Source: Dyadobacter endophyticus
GTDB taxonomy: Bacteria > Bacteroidota > Bacteroidia > Cytophagales > Spirosomataceae
Direction: 5' to 3'
NCBI RefSeq assembly: GCF_014641595.1
Contig: NZ_BMIA01000002.1
Coordinates: forward strand, 1,736,001 to 1,800,000
DNA length: 64,000 nt
The notes beneath the pieces were generated by a model, which had not been told where the DNA came from, searched no databases, and worked only from the letters and a program-made list of their open reading frames with translations. Within the stretch, counting starts at the first letter, position 1. Each line of letters begins with the position of its first letter. Positions 34,488 through 42,932 of this stretch are shown here, piece by piece. The translations under genes were made by a program, and so were the position numbers.

Positions 34488-34525
34488 ATAAAAAAACGAA
34501 TGACGTTGCAATAACGCCATTCGTT
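34488..34525 (-). terminator. Intrinsic terminator after porV
   Basis: On the minus strand AACGAATGGCGTT pairs with AACGTCATTCGTT (34495-34507 with 34513-34525, one wobble), followed by a T tract. It ends the porV message but sits only 15 bp upstream of the M16-like start codon. Confidence 0.85.
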
Positions 34526-34551
34526 CCGAATAATTAATTTTCTCTTAAGGC

Positions 34552-35709
34552 TTAGTTTTCGTTGTCGCTTACGTCCAGCTTCTCGGCTTTGTTCAATCCG
34601 AGCGATACTGTGATGCGCAATGTCTGTGCAAGCGGACTTCCTTGTGTTGTGGGGAACATATAAGCGAAGTCGGCACCCCATTTGTCTGCGAAGCGAAGAC
34701 CTGCTCCCGCTGTAAAGAAACGGCGGTCGCCTTTGTTTTTGCTCTCTCCGAAATATCCCGCTCTCAAAGCGAAGATATTGTTGTACCAGTATTCCAAACC
34801 AGTCGCGATGGCTACTTCCTGGATTTCCTCTTTAAATCCATCCGGAGCGTCCGAGAATGAGCCGAACACGCCGTTCAACAAAGGTTTGGTATTGACATTC
34901 GTCTTTCCGTCCGGAGTGGGCACCATCAGTTTACTGAAATCGATGATGAAATTAAAACGGTTTCTTCCGTCCCCGGTATACGACAGTCCGGTACCCACTT
35001 TCAGGGTTGTAGGAATAAAGTTTTCTGTTTCGGTGCTGGAACCGTAATTGATTTTACCGCCCAGGTTTGAAAGCACGGCACCCAATGACCACACGAGTTC
35101 GCTGCCGGTATCTTCGTTCTTGAATTGCTTTTTATAGTAAGCGCTGATATCACCCGCGGCTACACGTGCCGGGCTGAGCGAGACGTTGTTGATTACTGCA
35201 TTTCCTGCAAGGTTCGAGGAGATGTATTTCAATGTCAGACCCATCGAGAAGTTTCGGCTCAGCTGACGTGAATAGGTTCCGTTGAAAGCCACTTCGCGCG
35301 AGTTAAAATAGCCGATATTGTTACCTACCGCATCCCGCAGGTCCAGTTCTCCGTTGTTGAAATAATTGACAGAAAACGCTACCGCCTGGCGGTCTCCCAA
35401 TTTCTTGTAGACCGATAGATAACCGAGCCACATATCGTCAACCAGGTAACGCAACCATGGAGTGTAGGAAATCGAAACGCCAAAATCCTTGGTATTGTAG
35501 GGAAGTTTTGCCGCGTTCCAATAAGCTGAATTCGCATCCGGGCTGAGTGCTACACCGGCTTCTCCCATTGCTGCACTTCTAGCATCAGGGGCAAATGTCA
35601 AAAAGGAGAGTGGTGATGCCGGTATTCTTCTTGTAGAATCCTGCTGAGCGAAAAGCGTACCTGATGTTAAAAAGAATAGTGAGGATAATGTAACAAAAAA
35701 AAGTCTCAT
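34552..35709 (-). CDS. porV: Type IX secretion system outer membrane shuttle protein
   Basis: This 385-residue barrel has a signal peptide (LFFVTLSSLFFLTSGTLFAQ) and the PorV/LptO signature FLTFAPDARSAAMGEAGVALSPDANSAYWNAAKL. Repeated strands such as DFGVSISYTPWLRYLVDDMWLGYLS and MGLTLKYISSNLAGNAV follow. PorV binds the C-terminal domain of cargo leaving the translocon and hands it to the sortase PorU. It lies 102 bp downstream of porU, with its own candidate promoter, and ends at a strong terminator. Confidence 0.95.
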   Translation of the reverse strand: MRLFFVTLSSLFFLTSGTLFAQQDSTRRIPASPLSFLTFAPDARSAAMGEAGVALSPDANSAYWNAAKLPYNTKDFGVSISYTPWLRYLVDDMWLGYLSVYKKLGDRQAVAFSVNYFNNGELDLRDAVGNNIGYFNSREVAFNGTYSRQLSRNFSMGLTLKYISSNLAGNAVINNVSLSPARVAAGDISAYYKKQFKNEDTGSELVWSLGAVLSNLGGKINYGSSTETENFIPTTLKVGTGLSYTGDGRNRFNFIIDFSKLMVPTPDGKTNVNTKPLLNGVFGSFSDAPDGFKEEIQEVAIATGLEYWYNNIFALRAGYFGESKNKGDRRFFTAGAGLRFADKWGADFAYMFPTTQGSPLAQTLRITVSLGLNKAEKLDVSDNEN

Positions 35710-35759
35710 AGAAATTGGATTTGCGATAGGAAGTGCCTGTATCAGCTTCTTTAAAGGGT

Positions 35760-35767
35760 CAAAAATA
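35760..35767 (-). promoter_or_regulatory. Candidate -7 box of porV
   Basis: TATTTTTG on the minus strand matches TAnnTTTG and lies about 50 bp before the porV ATG at 35709. No clear -33 element was found, so porV may also depend on read-through from porU. Confidence 0.4.
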
Positions 35768-35811
35768 CAAGAAAGATAGTTATTACTAAAAATTTGATAA
35801 GTTTTATTATC

Positions 35812-38800
35812 TTAAGGAGATCGGATCAATTTCCCCGCTTTCTGATCCGCGGAATTGTCTTTTAACGATCTGATGAGTAATTGGTAAACCAGCGATTGGC
35901 CAACCGGCGCCGTCCTCAGCCATTGCGTCACCTCCAACCGTTCCCTGATAATTGGCTCGCTGTTATAATACACCTTTTTATAAGTACCCAAACGCTGCCC
36001 ATTAACCAGCAATATATTAAAAATTAATTCTACGTCATCATTTACCCGGCTGTGCCCAAGCTCGAATGCAATGTCTTTCTGAAATGGGTTAGGATAAATA
36101 TTAAAGGTGTTGAGTTCAATTCCCTTGGCAGCGCCTACTAGAAACCCGAACGCTATTTCAGAAAAGTTAGTATACGTATCCCACACTTTTACACGGACAA
36201 TATATTTTCCGGCAGGCAGATTATCGAGCGGATAATTGATGGTCCCCGATTGATAATTATTCAGATCCGCCACGTAATAGTCATTCAAAACGACGGTAAG
36301 CGTATCATTCAAAATCATTGTGATATCGTGCCCGATACCCGCACGCGAAATGCTGATCCCGCTCTCGTCGCTCATCCGCAACACCAGCACCGACGACGGC
36401 TCTACCGTGTCGCCATCCCGGAATGCGGGGGTATTCAGGTAGCCGGCCACCTTGGGGGAAATGGTGTCCTTTTGCTGTACGGCGCTTCCGCCAACAACCA
36501 GTGATAGCTGAGCCGAGGCATCTTCCGTGCTATCGGCAACCACCGCATACAAGCTTGCACGTCCGAAACCAATGCGATAATCGATGTCTTTCGGCATTTG
36601 CCAACTGCATTGCAAGCGGCCGCTCTTCACCGACACATTCCCATCGAACAGCTTGCTTCGAAACTCGGAATAAGCCTCCGGATTACCCTCATTTCCTAAC
36701 GTACGGAACTCGATCGGCTTGTCATAAATCACCAGTCTGGCGGTACCGTTGAAATCCGCATCGACCTTACCGGTTTCCTGATCAAAAACTTCCGCATGAA
36801 GCGTCACTTTCTGCAAGGCACGCAAGGTGTCGGGTGGCGACGTCCACCGGATTCCTTTTTTTCCGGGCGCCAGCACCATCGACGGATCGGCCAGCAGTGT
36901 AAAATTCCGGTTCAGGCTACCGGCCAGCGCATTGTTTTTGGTGTATTTAAAAAAATCTCCCAGCCGCTCACCTGGCTTTGCATTGGATAACGCTTCGTAA
37001 AATGCTTTGTTCAATGCAAAGTTGGTACTGGAATAAACCGGGCGGGTAGTGCTGATCGCCCCGACGGCCGCTCCTTTCGGGCTTAAAACCATCAGTTCAG
37101 CACCAGAAACAACACCGGGGTCGTCGTAGCGGCCAAAATCGCAGGTAGCCGTGATCAGCAAAGGCAAATTATTCATTCCACGGCTGGAAAGCATATCTGC
37201 TAACGTCAATACCTGCTCTTCGCCCCAGCCGCTCGTGCCTCCGTGCCCTGAATAATTCAGTATCAGCGTACCGTTGTCAATCGCATTTCGAATAGCCTTG
37301 TTAATGGCCGGCGCTTTCTGCCCGGCATCGGTCGTGGTTTGCGGCACCTCGTCAATGAAAGATCTTGTCGAAAACAACCGCCCCTGGATAAGATTGGCGA
37401 GCTGGTCGGCGTGGCGCTGGTGAATGTTCCCGTCACCGTCGTCGGCCACAAACCGTACCGAATTTTTCCATATCCCGATCGACGATTCATAATGTATGAG
37501 CTTGTCGACCACGATCCTTGCTTCTTCCAGCGACTTCACAGGCAACCTTCCGATACCAATATCAACCGTATGATCACCGGCAGTACTTTCGTTCCAGTCG
37601 CCCTCACCGGAATCCATAAAACCGAAATAATCGTCGGAAGAATAGGTATAAACCGGGTTGAGCGATTCACGGCTCTCATACACGGGCACCCACGCAGCGC
37701 GCTGCGCCTGCGATTGATTTTGGAGAAGGTTCCGGTAATCGTACGTTGCATCGCCAAACAATAAGAGGTATTTCAACTTGCCGGGCTCTTTCTGGTAAAG
37801 TTGTCGGGCAAAATCGCGGACCGCGGTAATGTCCGGTCGCCCGGAGGCATATTCATTATAAATCTGATCCGTTGTTACGACGAGCACATGCAGTCCGTCG
37901 CGGGTGTTTCTGTAAGCTGCGAGGCGGTTGGCCTCGGTAGCCCAGATGGCCGGCGTTACAATGAGCATATCCGGTGCTGTTGCGGCGGATATATTCTGGT
38001 TATCAACCCGTTGCCAGTTCACGGGCTGCATTGCGTCCGCCGTCTTGAAGCTGATATATTTTTGAAGAACTTTGCCACCCCTGGCAGTCCACCTGAAAGC
38101 GCCTGATGCATCTTTCTGAGCTATTGAAAGCGGTATAAGGGGATTTGTGATATTCCAGAGACTGAACTCTTCCGACGAACCCTGAAACTGATATGTAACG
38201 GTATCCGCCGGCTGCGGCAAGAAATGGTAAATCTGCTGGCCCTCATAGTTTCTCAGTTCCCGCTTTACCTGCAAACCGATATAGTCCAGGTAAGCTTCGG
38301 CCGAATTTTGTCCGTTTTTATTGTAGGCAACCCCAATATGGAAGGCTCCCGACGCCGGCGCATTCTTTAATGTATACGTACTCCCGGTCTGCAATGCCTT
38401 CACGTCGTAGGTACCGGGACTGACAGTGCCAATCGGCTCCTCGCCTACTGCATTGCCATTGACCTGCCATACAAAGCGCGTCGGTACTTGCGCGGCCCCG
38501 ATCGTGGAAGTTCTCAATTTGAAATCCGAAGATGGTACTATTCCCGGCATATTTACATTAATACTGAAACCCGGACCCCCTAAATATTCCCCCCACCACT
38601 CTCGACCTGATTTAAGTGTATTGGACAATTCCGTTTCGTGATACCAATAGTCGTCAAACTGACTGACTGTTTTCGAGGAGGCAACCGAAGGCTCCACACC
38701 GGGTTTGACCCTCAGGCCGGAACTTTCTGTGAAAGTGATAAAATAGAAACTCGAATCGGAATAGTAATTGAGCTGATGCCAGAGCTGCGCCTTTGCCGCG

Positions 38801-39156
38801 TCATACCGGATAACATGAGGGCCTTCCGCAAAGAAGTAAACGGCGTCGCTTTTGTCAAACTTTCCATCCTCTTCCCCGCTGACCCAGATCGCATTCTCGG
38901 TTAACGCATTCACATACCCCGACTTGTTGGACTGCGGCAGCATAGCCCCTCCATTGCCATAGATTCTGATGCCCGAAGGCCGCACGGAAGCAATATCGAT
39001 GCCCATTTTAGAAAGCAGATCGGCATCGACGCGGTGAATGCCGGTTTCCGTCACAGCCAGTTTGAACCACTGACCTTCGGACAAAACCGATTTTTGTGCA
39101 TAAGAAAAAAAGGAAACCAGCAATGCCAGACAGCTTAAAACTGAACGACAAGCCAT
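35812..39156 (-). CDS. porU: Type IX secretion system sortase (C25 peptidase)
   Basis: Starting at the ATG at 39156 (MACRSVLSCLALLVSFFSYAQ, a clean signal peptide) the protein has 1114 residues. The frame is open to 39303, but that extension overlaps the upstream SprT-like gene. PorU N-terminal sequence QWFKLAVTETGIHRVDADLLSKMG is followed by the C25 peptidase region. This has catalytic His638 in NYSGHGGTSGW and Cys672 in TATCDFGRYDDP, then GAISTTRPVYSSTNFALNKAFYE. PorU cleaves sorting domains from cargo on the cell surface and links them to A-LPS or other lipids. The C-terminal YPNPFQKDIAFEL block resembles a sorting domain. Confidence 0.95.
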   Translation of the reverse strand: MACRSVLSCLALLVSFFSYAQKSVLSEGQWFKLAVTETGIHRVDADLLSKMGIDIASVRPSGIRIYGNGGAMLPQSNKSGYVNALTENAIWVSGEEDGKFDKSDAVYFFAEGPHVIRYDAAKAQLWHQLNYYSDSSFYFITFTESSGLRVKPGVEPSVASSKTVSQFDDYWYHETELSNTLKSGREWWGEYLGGPGFSINVNMPGIVPSSDFKLRTSTIGAAQVPTRFVWQVNGNAVGEEPIGTVSPGTYDVKALQTGSTYTLKNAPASGAFHIGVAYNKNGQNSAEAYLDYIGLQVKRELRNYEGQQIYHFLPQPADTVTYQFQGSSEEFSLWNITNPLIPLSIAQKDASGAFRWTARGGKVLQKYISFKTADAMQPVNWQRVDNQNISAATAPDMLIVTPAIWATEANRLAAYRNTRDGLHVLVVTTDQIYNEYASGRPDITAVRDFARQLYQKEPGKLKYLLLFGDATYDYRNLLQNQSQAQRAAWVPVYESRESLNPVYTYSSDDYFGFMDSGEGDWNESTAGDHTVDIGIGRLPVKSLEEARIVVDKLIHYESSIGIWKNSVRFVADDGDGNIHQRHADQLANLIQGRLFSTRSFIDEVPQTTTDAGQKAPAINKAIRNAIDNGTLILNYSGHGGTSGWGEEQVLTLADMLSSRGMNNLPLLITATCDFGRYDDPGVVSGAELMVLSPKGAAVGAISTTRPVYSSTNFALNKAFYEALSNAKPGERLGDFFKYTKNNALAGSLNRNFTLLADPSMVLAPGKKGIRWTSPPDTLRALQKVTLHAEVFDQETGKVDADFNGTARLVIYDKPIEFRTLGNEGNPEAYSEFRSKLFDGNVSVKSGRLQCSWQMPKDIDYRIGFGRASLYAVVADSTEDASAQLSLVVGGSAVQQKDTISPKVAGYLNTPAFRDGDTVEPSSVLVLRMSDESGISISRAGIGHDITMILNDTLTVVLNDYYVADLNNYQSGTINYPLDNLPAGKYIVRVKVWDTYTNFSEIAFGFLVGAAKGIELNTFNIYPNPFQKDIAFELGHSRVNDDVELIFNILLVNGQRLGTYKKVYYNSEPIIRERLEVTQWLRTAPVGQSLVYQLLIRSLKDNSADQKAGKLIRSP

Positions 39157-39166
39157 TTTCCGGACA

Positions 39167-39781
39167 TCAGCACGCTTCAACCAATGCATGAGCGGGGATG
39201 GTGTAAAGACGTTGAGAGGCTTTGTCCGTGCAGAGTACCCGCGTGCGCCTGAGCGTTCCGCGTGTGAATGTCCTGTTTTGAAAGACGAAGTTTGTGCCTT
39301 CATCCAGCTGAAACAAACATACTTTACCGGTGTTCAATTCCTGCTCGTCGTACTTTCTGAGCACATTAAAAAGTTTCTGGTCACCGCCGGTTGAGGCGGC
39401 GGGGTTTTGAGCATAACGAAGCAAATGGACAAGAATATCTTCGGGAAAGATACTTTCACACATAACAGGCAGCAATAGCTCCCTGAACTCGTGCTTCCAT
39501 TCGGCGCCGTGCGGCGCTACCCTTCTGCGGCCGCGGCCTTTGTATTTGTAATGGACAACACAATGAGCCACTTCGTGCAGGTATGTAATGAGGAAACTGT
39601 AAGGATTTAGATTGACATTGACCGTAATGCGGGGAACCATGCCGGGTTTTACGGTAAAATCGCCCAGGCGGGTACGACGCGGACGTGAGAGGAAGAAATC
39701 AAAGCAGTGGGTGCGATACAACTCCTGGCAATACTCAGCTGCCCCGTCCGGCACATACGAACCCAAAGACACATTTTTCAT
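39167..39781 (-). CDS. SprT-like zinc metallopeptidase-family protein
   Basis: From the ATG at 39781 (MKNVSLGSYVPDGAAEYCQEL) the protein has 204 residues. It carries HEVAH at about 69-73 (YLHEVAHCVVHYKYKG), and PHGAEWKHEFREL supplies the third ligand region. SprT-like proteins have a zinc ribbon or Spartan-like protease fold; the natural substrate in bacteria is unknown. The frame runs back to 39931, but that part is the antisense of the small lipoprotein gene and its terminator. The porU start lies 10 bp downstream, so the two are likely co-transcribed. Confidence 0.85.
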   Translation of the reverse strand: MKNVSLGSYVPDGAAEYCQELYRTHCFDFFLSRPRRTRLGDFTVKPGMVPRITVNVNLNPYSFLITYLHEVAHCVVHYKYKGRGRRRVAPHGAEWKHEFRELLLPVMCESIFPEDILVHLLRYAQNPAASTGGDQKLFNVLRKYDEQELNTGKVCLFQLDEGTNFVFQNRTFTRGTLRRTRVLCTDKASQRLYTIPAHALVEAC

Positions 39782-39789
39782 ACCCGAAT

Positions 39790-39824
39790 AAAAAAAGAAA
39801 AGCCCTATTTTCATAGGGCTTTTC
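39790..39824 (-). terminator. Intrinsic terminator of the small lipoprotein gene
   Basis: GAAAAGCCCTA / TAGGGCTTTTC (39797-39824) is an 11-bp stem with a 6-nt loop followed by seven T on the minus strand. It ends 9 bp before the SprT-like start codon. Confidence 0.92.
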
Positions 39825-39848
39825 AAGATTTTCGACTCGTACGTCTGA

Positions 39849-40034
39849 TTACTTCTTAGTAGTATCAGCAGCAGCAGTGTCAACAGCAGCAGCAGTGTCA
39901 ACAGCAGCTGTATCAACAGCAGGAGTTTCAACAGTTACAGCAGTAGTATCAGCTGATTCGTCAGCAGGTTTGCTAGTACAAGCAGCGAAAGCTACCATCC
40001 CGGCAACAAACGCAAATGCAAAGAATTTTTTCAT
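39849..40034 (-). CDS. Small lipoprotein with VDTAA repeats
   Basis: This 61-residue lipoprotein has a signal peptide ending in AFAAC (Cys19). The mature part is low-complexity: after TSKPADESADTTAVTVETPA come near-identical VDTAA units. At the DNA level an 18-bp unit (39868-39885, 39886-39903) is duplicated exactly, followed by a 15-bp variant. Copy number could change by slippage without breaking the frame. A strong -7 box and a strong terminator bracket the gene, so it is an independent and probably abundant transcript. The function is unknown. Confidence 0.85.
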   Translation of the reverse strand: MKKFFAFAFVAGMVAFAACTSKPADESADTTAVTVETPAVDTAAVDTAAAVDTAAADTTKK

Positions 40035-40060
40035 TTCTTGGGTGTAATTAAGGTTCGATG

Positions 40061-40068
40061 CAAAGGTA
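40061..40068 (-). promoter_or_regulatory. -7 box of the small lipoprotein gene
   Basis: TACCTTTG on the minus strand is an exact TAnnTTTG, 26 bp before the ATG at 40034. The -33 TTG is not evident. Confidence 0.55.
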
Positions 40069-40183
40069 ATATGTTCGAATTGAATATTCCTAAATTTTGA
40101 GTTTGTATTTTTCCAAGAACTTAAAATTTCCTTAGAAAATTCTTAATTCACTTTAATTTGTCCTATTAATTCCCCCATTCCCC

Positions 40184-40957
40184 CTAAACACTCGCCAACT
40201 TTTGGTTATAAGCCTTCACACAGGCCGCAACTTCGGGCAACAACTCCTGGTTAGCTTCAATGCCGTTGCCTACCACGATCACATCTGCACCGGCACTCAG
40301 AGCGGCATCCGCTTTTTCGTAGGAATCAATCCCGCCACCGACGATAATCGGCGTGTCCACAGCCGCGCGTACCGCTGCGATGGTTTCGCCGGGAACCGGG
40401 AACAATGCGCCGCTACCGGCATCGAGGAAAATATTTTTTAGGCCCAGGTATTCGCCAGCGAGGGCCGTACAGGCTGCGATGCCCGGCTTGTCGCGGGGGA
40501 GCGGTGTAGTATTACTAATGTAGGATACGGTCGTGAGCTTGCCGCTTTCGATGAGCATATAACCAGTCGGAAGCACTTCGATACCGCTTCGTTTCAACAA
40601 CGGGGCGGCGATGACATGCTGGCCTATGAGCAACTCGGGATTGCGCCCGGAGATCAGCGAAAGCAATAAAATCGCATCGGCCGAGGGCTCGATATGCAGG
40701 CTGCTGCCGGGGAAAAGTATCGCGGGAATATCGGTATGTTCATGAATGGCGGCAATCAGCTTGTCGATGGCGTAGTTGGTAATGAGGCTCCCGCCCACAA
40801 AAAAGAAGTCAACGCCATGCCCAGCCGCGTATTCTAGGAATTTCGGAAATGTGGTAAGGTTAATTTTATCCGGATCAAGGAGAACAGCAAACGATTTCCT
40901 TTTTTCTGCATTACGTTCGGAAAGGAGGTCTGCGATTTGATGTTTCGCTGCTTTCAT
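40184..40957 (-). CDS. Geranylgeranylglyceryl-phosphate synthase-family protein (PcrB/GGGPS)
   Basis: This 257-residue TIM-barrel prenyltransferase shows FAVLLDPDKINLTTFPKFLEYA, VDFFFVGGSLITN, PAILFPGSSLHIEPSADAILLLSLISGRNPE, VLPTGYMLIESGKLTTVSYISNTTPLPRDKP and IIVGGGIDSYEKA. These are the glycerol-1-phosphate and polyprenyl-binding blocks of the family. In archaea GGGPS makes ether lipids; bacterial members act on sn-glycerol-1-phosphate with prenyl diphosphates of varied length. Its start overlaps the stop of the 40954 gene by 4 bp (ATGA), implying translational coupling. Product in this organism is unknown. Confidence 0.9.
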   Translation of the reverse strand: MKAAKHQIADLLSERNAEKRKSFAVLLDPDKINLTTFPKFLEYAAGHGVDFFFVGGSLITNYAIDKLIAAIHEHTDIPAILFPGSSLHIEPSADAILLLSLISGRNPELLIGQHVIAAPLLKRSGIEVLPTGYMLIESGKLTTVSYISNTTPLPRDKPGIAACTALAGEYLGLKNIFLDAGSGALFPVPGETIAAVRAAVDTPIIVGGGIDSYEKADAALSAGADVIVVGNGIEANQELLPEVAACVKAYNQKLASV

Positions 40958-41358
40958 TCGGTTTTACGTTCGTCATCAATTATATGTTTCAGCTTCTGGC
41001 GCGCCCACCCCACAGCCAATGTCCAGGCTAAACTTTGAACGGCTTGTCCGACAACAGACTGGGATTTGATTTTGGCAACTTTCTTTTCGACAGGTTCAAC
41101 CGGCTCGACCAAAATTTCCTTTTTCTTTTTTCCTTTTGGCAAAAGCGCGTTCATGACGATAAAAGTCGTTGCAACGACTCCGCCGATCACCAGCGCCTGT
41201 TTACCATAACTGGTGGCTTCTTGTTTAAGCCCGCTCCATTGCGTTTCCAGCTTGTCGCGGTACAGATCGGCATCCTGCAACAAACCTTCTTTTTCCTTGT
41301 CCGTATCTGACGAAAACGGCTTCGTAATTTTTACCGAAGAATCTATTGAAGAACTCAT
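40954..41358 (-). CDS. Small membrane-anchored protein of unknown function
   Basis: This 134-residue protein has a charged N-terminal half (KITKPFSSDTDKEKEGLLQDADLYRDKLETQWSGLKQEATSYG), one hydrophobic segment near residues 54-68 (ALVIGGVVATTFIVMNALL), a Lys/Pro/Val linker (KKKKEILVEPVEPVEKK) and a second amphipathic stretch (SLAWTLAVGWARQKLKHII). The layout resembles YtxH- or DUF883-type stress proteins but I cannot assign a family. It is coupled to the GGGPS gene by a 4-bp overlap and follows a holin-like membrane gene. Confidence 0.65.
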   Translation of the reverse strand: MSSSIDSSVKITKPFSSDTDKEKEGLLQDADLYRDKLETQWSGLKQEATSYGKQALVIGGVVATTFIVMNALLPKGKKKKEILVEPVEPVEKKVAKIKSQSVVGQAVQSLAWTLAVGWARQKLKHIIDDERKTE

Positions 41359-41455
41359 TTCATATCTGTTTTAATAGTGCCTGAGAATTTTTCAAAAGGA
41401 ATCCAAAAATAGCAATTCAGAGAAACTTATTGCCAAATAAAGCAGCCAAAAAGCA

Positions 41456-41794
41456 TTATTCCTCCTTCACGCTTACAAAACGAACGATTATTTTCCGGAT
41501 CAGTGTGATCCAGGTTTCTTTCCAGATGATGGTGACGGCTAGCTTGATAATGAAAACACCGAGCAATATCACAAAGCCCAGGTAGTCGCTGTGCAGCCAT
41601 TTGTTCAGGAATGTTCCGAGCAATATGACCAGCAAAATCAGGATCGTAAGGCCAAGACAAAGCAAAATGGCTGCAAATATCCCTATCACAACGGCCCGCT
41701 CGATCTTGTCACGGGTCTCTATTTTAAACAGATCGATCCTTGTCTCGAAATATTTAAAAAGGGTGTCCTTGATTTCTTCCAGTTGACTCAGCAT
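41456..41794 (-). CDS. Phage_holin_3_6-like (putative holin X) membrane protein
   Basis: From the ATG at 41794 the protein has 112 residues; a TTG five codons upstream also opens the frame. An amphipathic start (LEEIKDTLFKYFETRIDLFKIETRDKIER) is followed by two transmembrane segments (AVVIGIFAAILLCLGLTILILL and GFVILLGVFIIKLAVTII). This is the Bacteroidota and Actinobacteria 'holin family' membrane protein usually found in chromosomal stress clusters with YtxH-like genes. No phage genes are nearby, so a lysis role is unlikely. Confidence 0.8.
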   Translation of the reverse strand: MLSQLEEIKDTLFKYFETRIDLFKIETRDKIERAVVIGIFAAILLCLGLTILILLVILLGTFLNKWLHSDYLGFVILLGVFIIKLAVTIIWKETWITLIRKIIVRFVSVKEE

Positions 41795-41853
41795 AGCGGT
41801 AAATTTCAAATCATGTGAGATGTATAAGGCCTGAACACAGACTTTTTTTCACA

Positions 41854-42189
41854 TTAATCCAAAAACATACCAAGGATTGCAGAGACGACTGAAACGATCA
41901 ACCCAAAGAATAATGCGGAAATGAAACCGTCGACCCGGAAGCCGTCTACAAGCGAGGCAGCGAGGTAAATAATAAACACGTTGACGACGAAATAGAATAG
42001 CCCCAGCGTCAGGATCGTAATGGGTAACGCGAGGATTTGGAGGATGGGCTTAAGGAATGTGTTGAGAATACCCAACACAATGGCTACGATAATGGCCGTA
42101 CCCGTACTCGCAACCACAACACCGGGCACCAAATTAGAGGCGACGATAATCGCCAAAGTACTGATTACAAGACGCAGGAGCAACTTCAT
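41854..42189 (-). CDS. Phage_holin_4_2-type small four-helix membrane protein
   Basis: From the ATG at 42189 (MKLLLRLVISTLAIIVASNLVPGVVV) the protein has 111 residues and four hydrophobic helices. The family block AIIVAIVLGILNTFLKPILQILALPITILTLGLFYFVVNVFIIYLAASLVDGF matches the mycobacterial-type YvlD/holin 4_2 family. The frame extends back to 42231 but would overlap the hisIE stop. The function is unknown; the gene is probably part of the his transcript tail or of the membrane-protein group downstream. Confidence 0.85.
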   Translation of the reverse strand: MKLLLRLVISTLAIIVASNLVPGVVVASTGTAIIVAIVLGILNTFLKPILQILALPITILTLGLFYFVVNVFIIYLAASLVDGFRVDGFISALFFGLIVSVVSAILGMFLD

Positions 42190-42202
42190 ACGGTTCTGGT
42201 TT

Positions 42203-42844
42203 TTATTGGTGACGGTTACGAAGTACGTCAATTACCTCATCTAAGTCAATGTTTTTTTGTTCGAGCAAAACGAGCAGGTGGAACAGCAAATCCGACACTT
42301 CGTTCTTGAAAAGACCATCGTCGTTATCCTTCGATTCGATGACAACTTCGACAGCCTCCTCCCCCACTTTCTGCGCGATCTTATTGATTCCCCTCTTGAA
42401 AAGGCTGCTGGTATACGATTCGTCCGTCGGGTTCAGTTTACGCTCGCGGATCACATTTTTCTGAAGGTAATTCAGGAACGCCGCCTCGCCGGTACGTGTG
42501 TCAGCAATTTCCGGCTGGCTATTTTTTTCCCCAAAACAAGTATCCGCGCCGGTGTGACAAACTGGCCCTGCCGGAGTCGCTTTGATCAGCAATGTATCGC
42601 CGTCGCAGTCAGCGGCAATGTCATTTACAAACAAAAAATTGCCCGACGTTTCACCTTTTGTCCAAAGGCGCTGCTTGCTCCGGCTGAAAAACGTCACCGT
42701 TCCCTGCTGCCTGGTAACGTCCAGTGCTTCGGCGTTCATGTAGCCCAGCATTAGTACTTTACCGGTATTTACGTCCTGAATAACAGCCGGCACCAGGCCG
42801 TCGGCCGATTTATTGAAGTCTATGGTTGAAAACGTCTCGCTCAT
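42203..42844 (-). CDS. hisIE: Bifunctional phosphoribosyl-AMP cyclohydrolase / phosphoribosyl-ATP diphosphatase
   Basis: This 213-residue fusion performs steps 2 and 3 of histidine synthesis. Residues 1-115 are HisI (TGKVLMLGYMNAEAL, GTVTFFSRSKQRLWTKGETSGN, DCDGDTLL, GPVCHTGADTCF with metal-binding Cys). Residues about 120-213 are HisE (FLNYLQKNVIRERKLNP, SYTSSLFKRGINKIAQKVGEEAVEVVIE, EVSDLLFHLLVLL). It is the last his gene here, 88 bp after hisF. Confidence 0.96.
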   Translation of the reverse strand: MSETFSTIDFNKSADGLVPAVIQDVNTGKVLMLGYMNAEALDVTRQQGTVTFFSRSKQRLWTKGETSGNFLFVNDIAADCDGDTLLIKATPAGPVCHTGADTCFGEKNSQPEIADTRTGEAAFLNYLQKNVIRERKLNPTDESYTSSLFKRGINKIAQKVGEEAVEVVIESKDNDDGLFKNEVSDLLFHLLVLLEQKNIDLDEVIDVLRNRHQ

Positions 42845-42932
42845 TTTTGATTGTTAATTAAAAAATCCCGCCTTGTCCGCAGCATCGGGGCCTGGTCAAC
42901 CGGTTCAGTATATTTGTTAAAACTCCGCGCCA

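Noticed and set aside
39157..39303. N-terminal extension of PorU
   Set aside because: It overlaps the SprT-like coding region and hides a clean signal peptide that begins at the ATG at 39156.
39868..39918. CRISPR-like direct repeats
   Set aside because: The repeats are contiguous, in frame within a lipoprotein gene and have no spacers.
39782..39931. N-terminal extension of the SprT-like protein rich in Leu
   Set aside because: It is the antisense of the lipoprotein repeat region and includes that gene's terminator; the ATG at 39781 fits.
41456..42189. Prophage suggested by two holin-family proteins
   Set aside because: No capsid, tail, integrase or lysis genes are near; both families are ordinary chromosomal membrane proteins in Bacteroidota.
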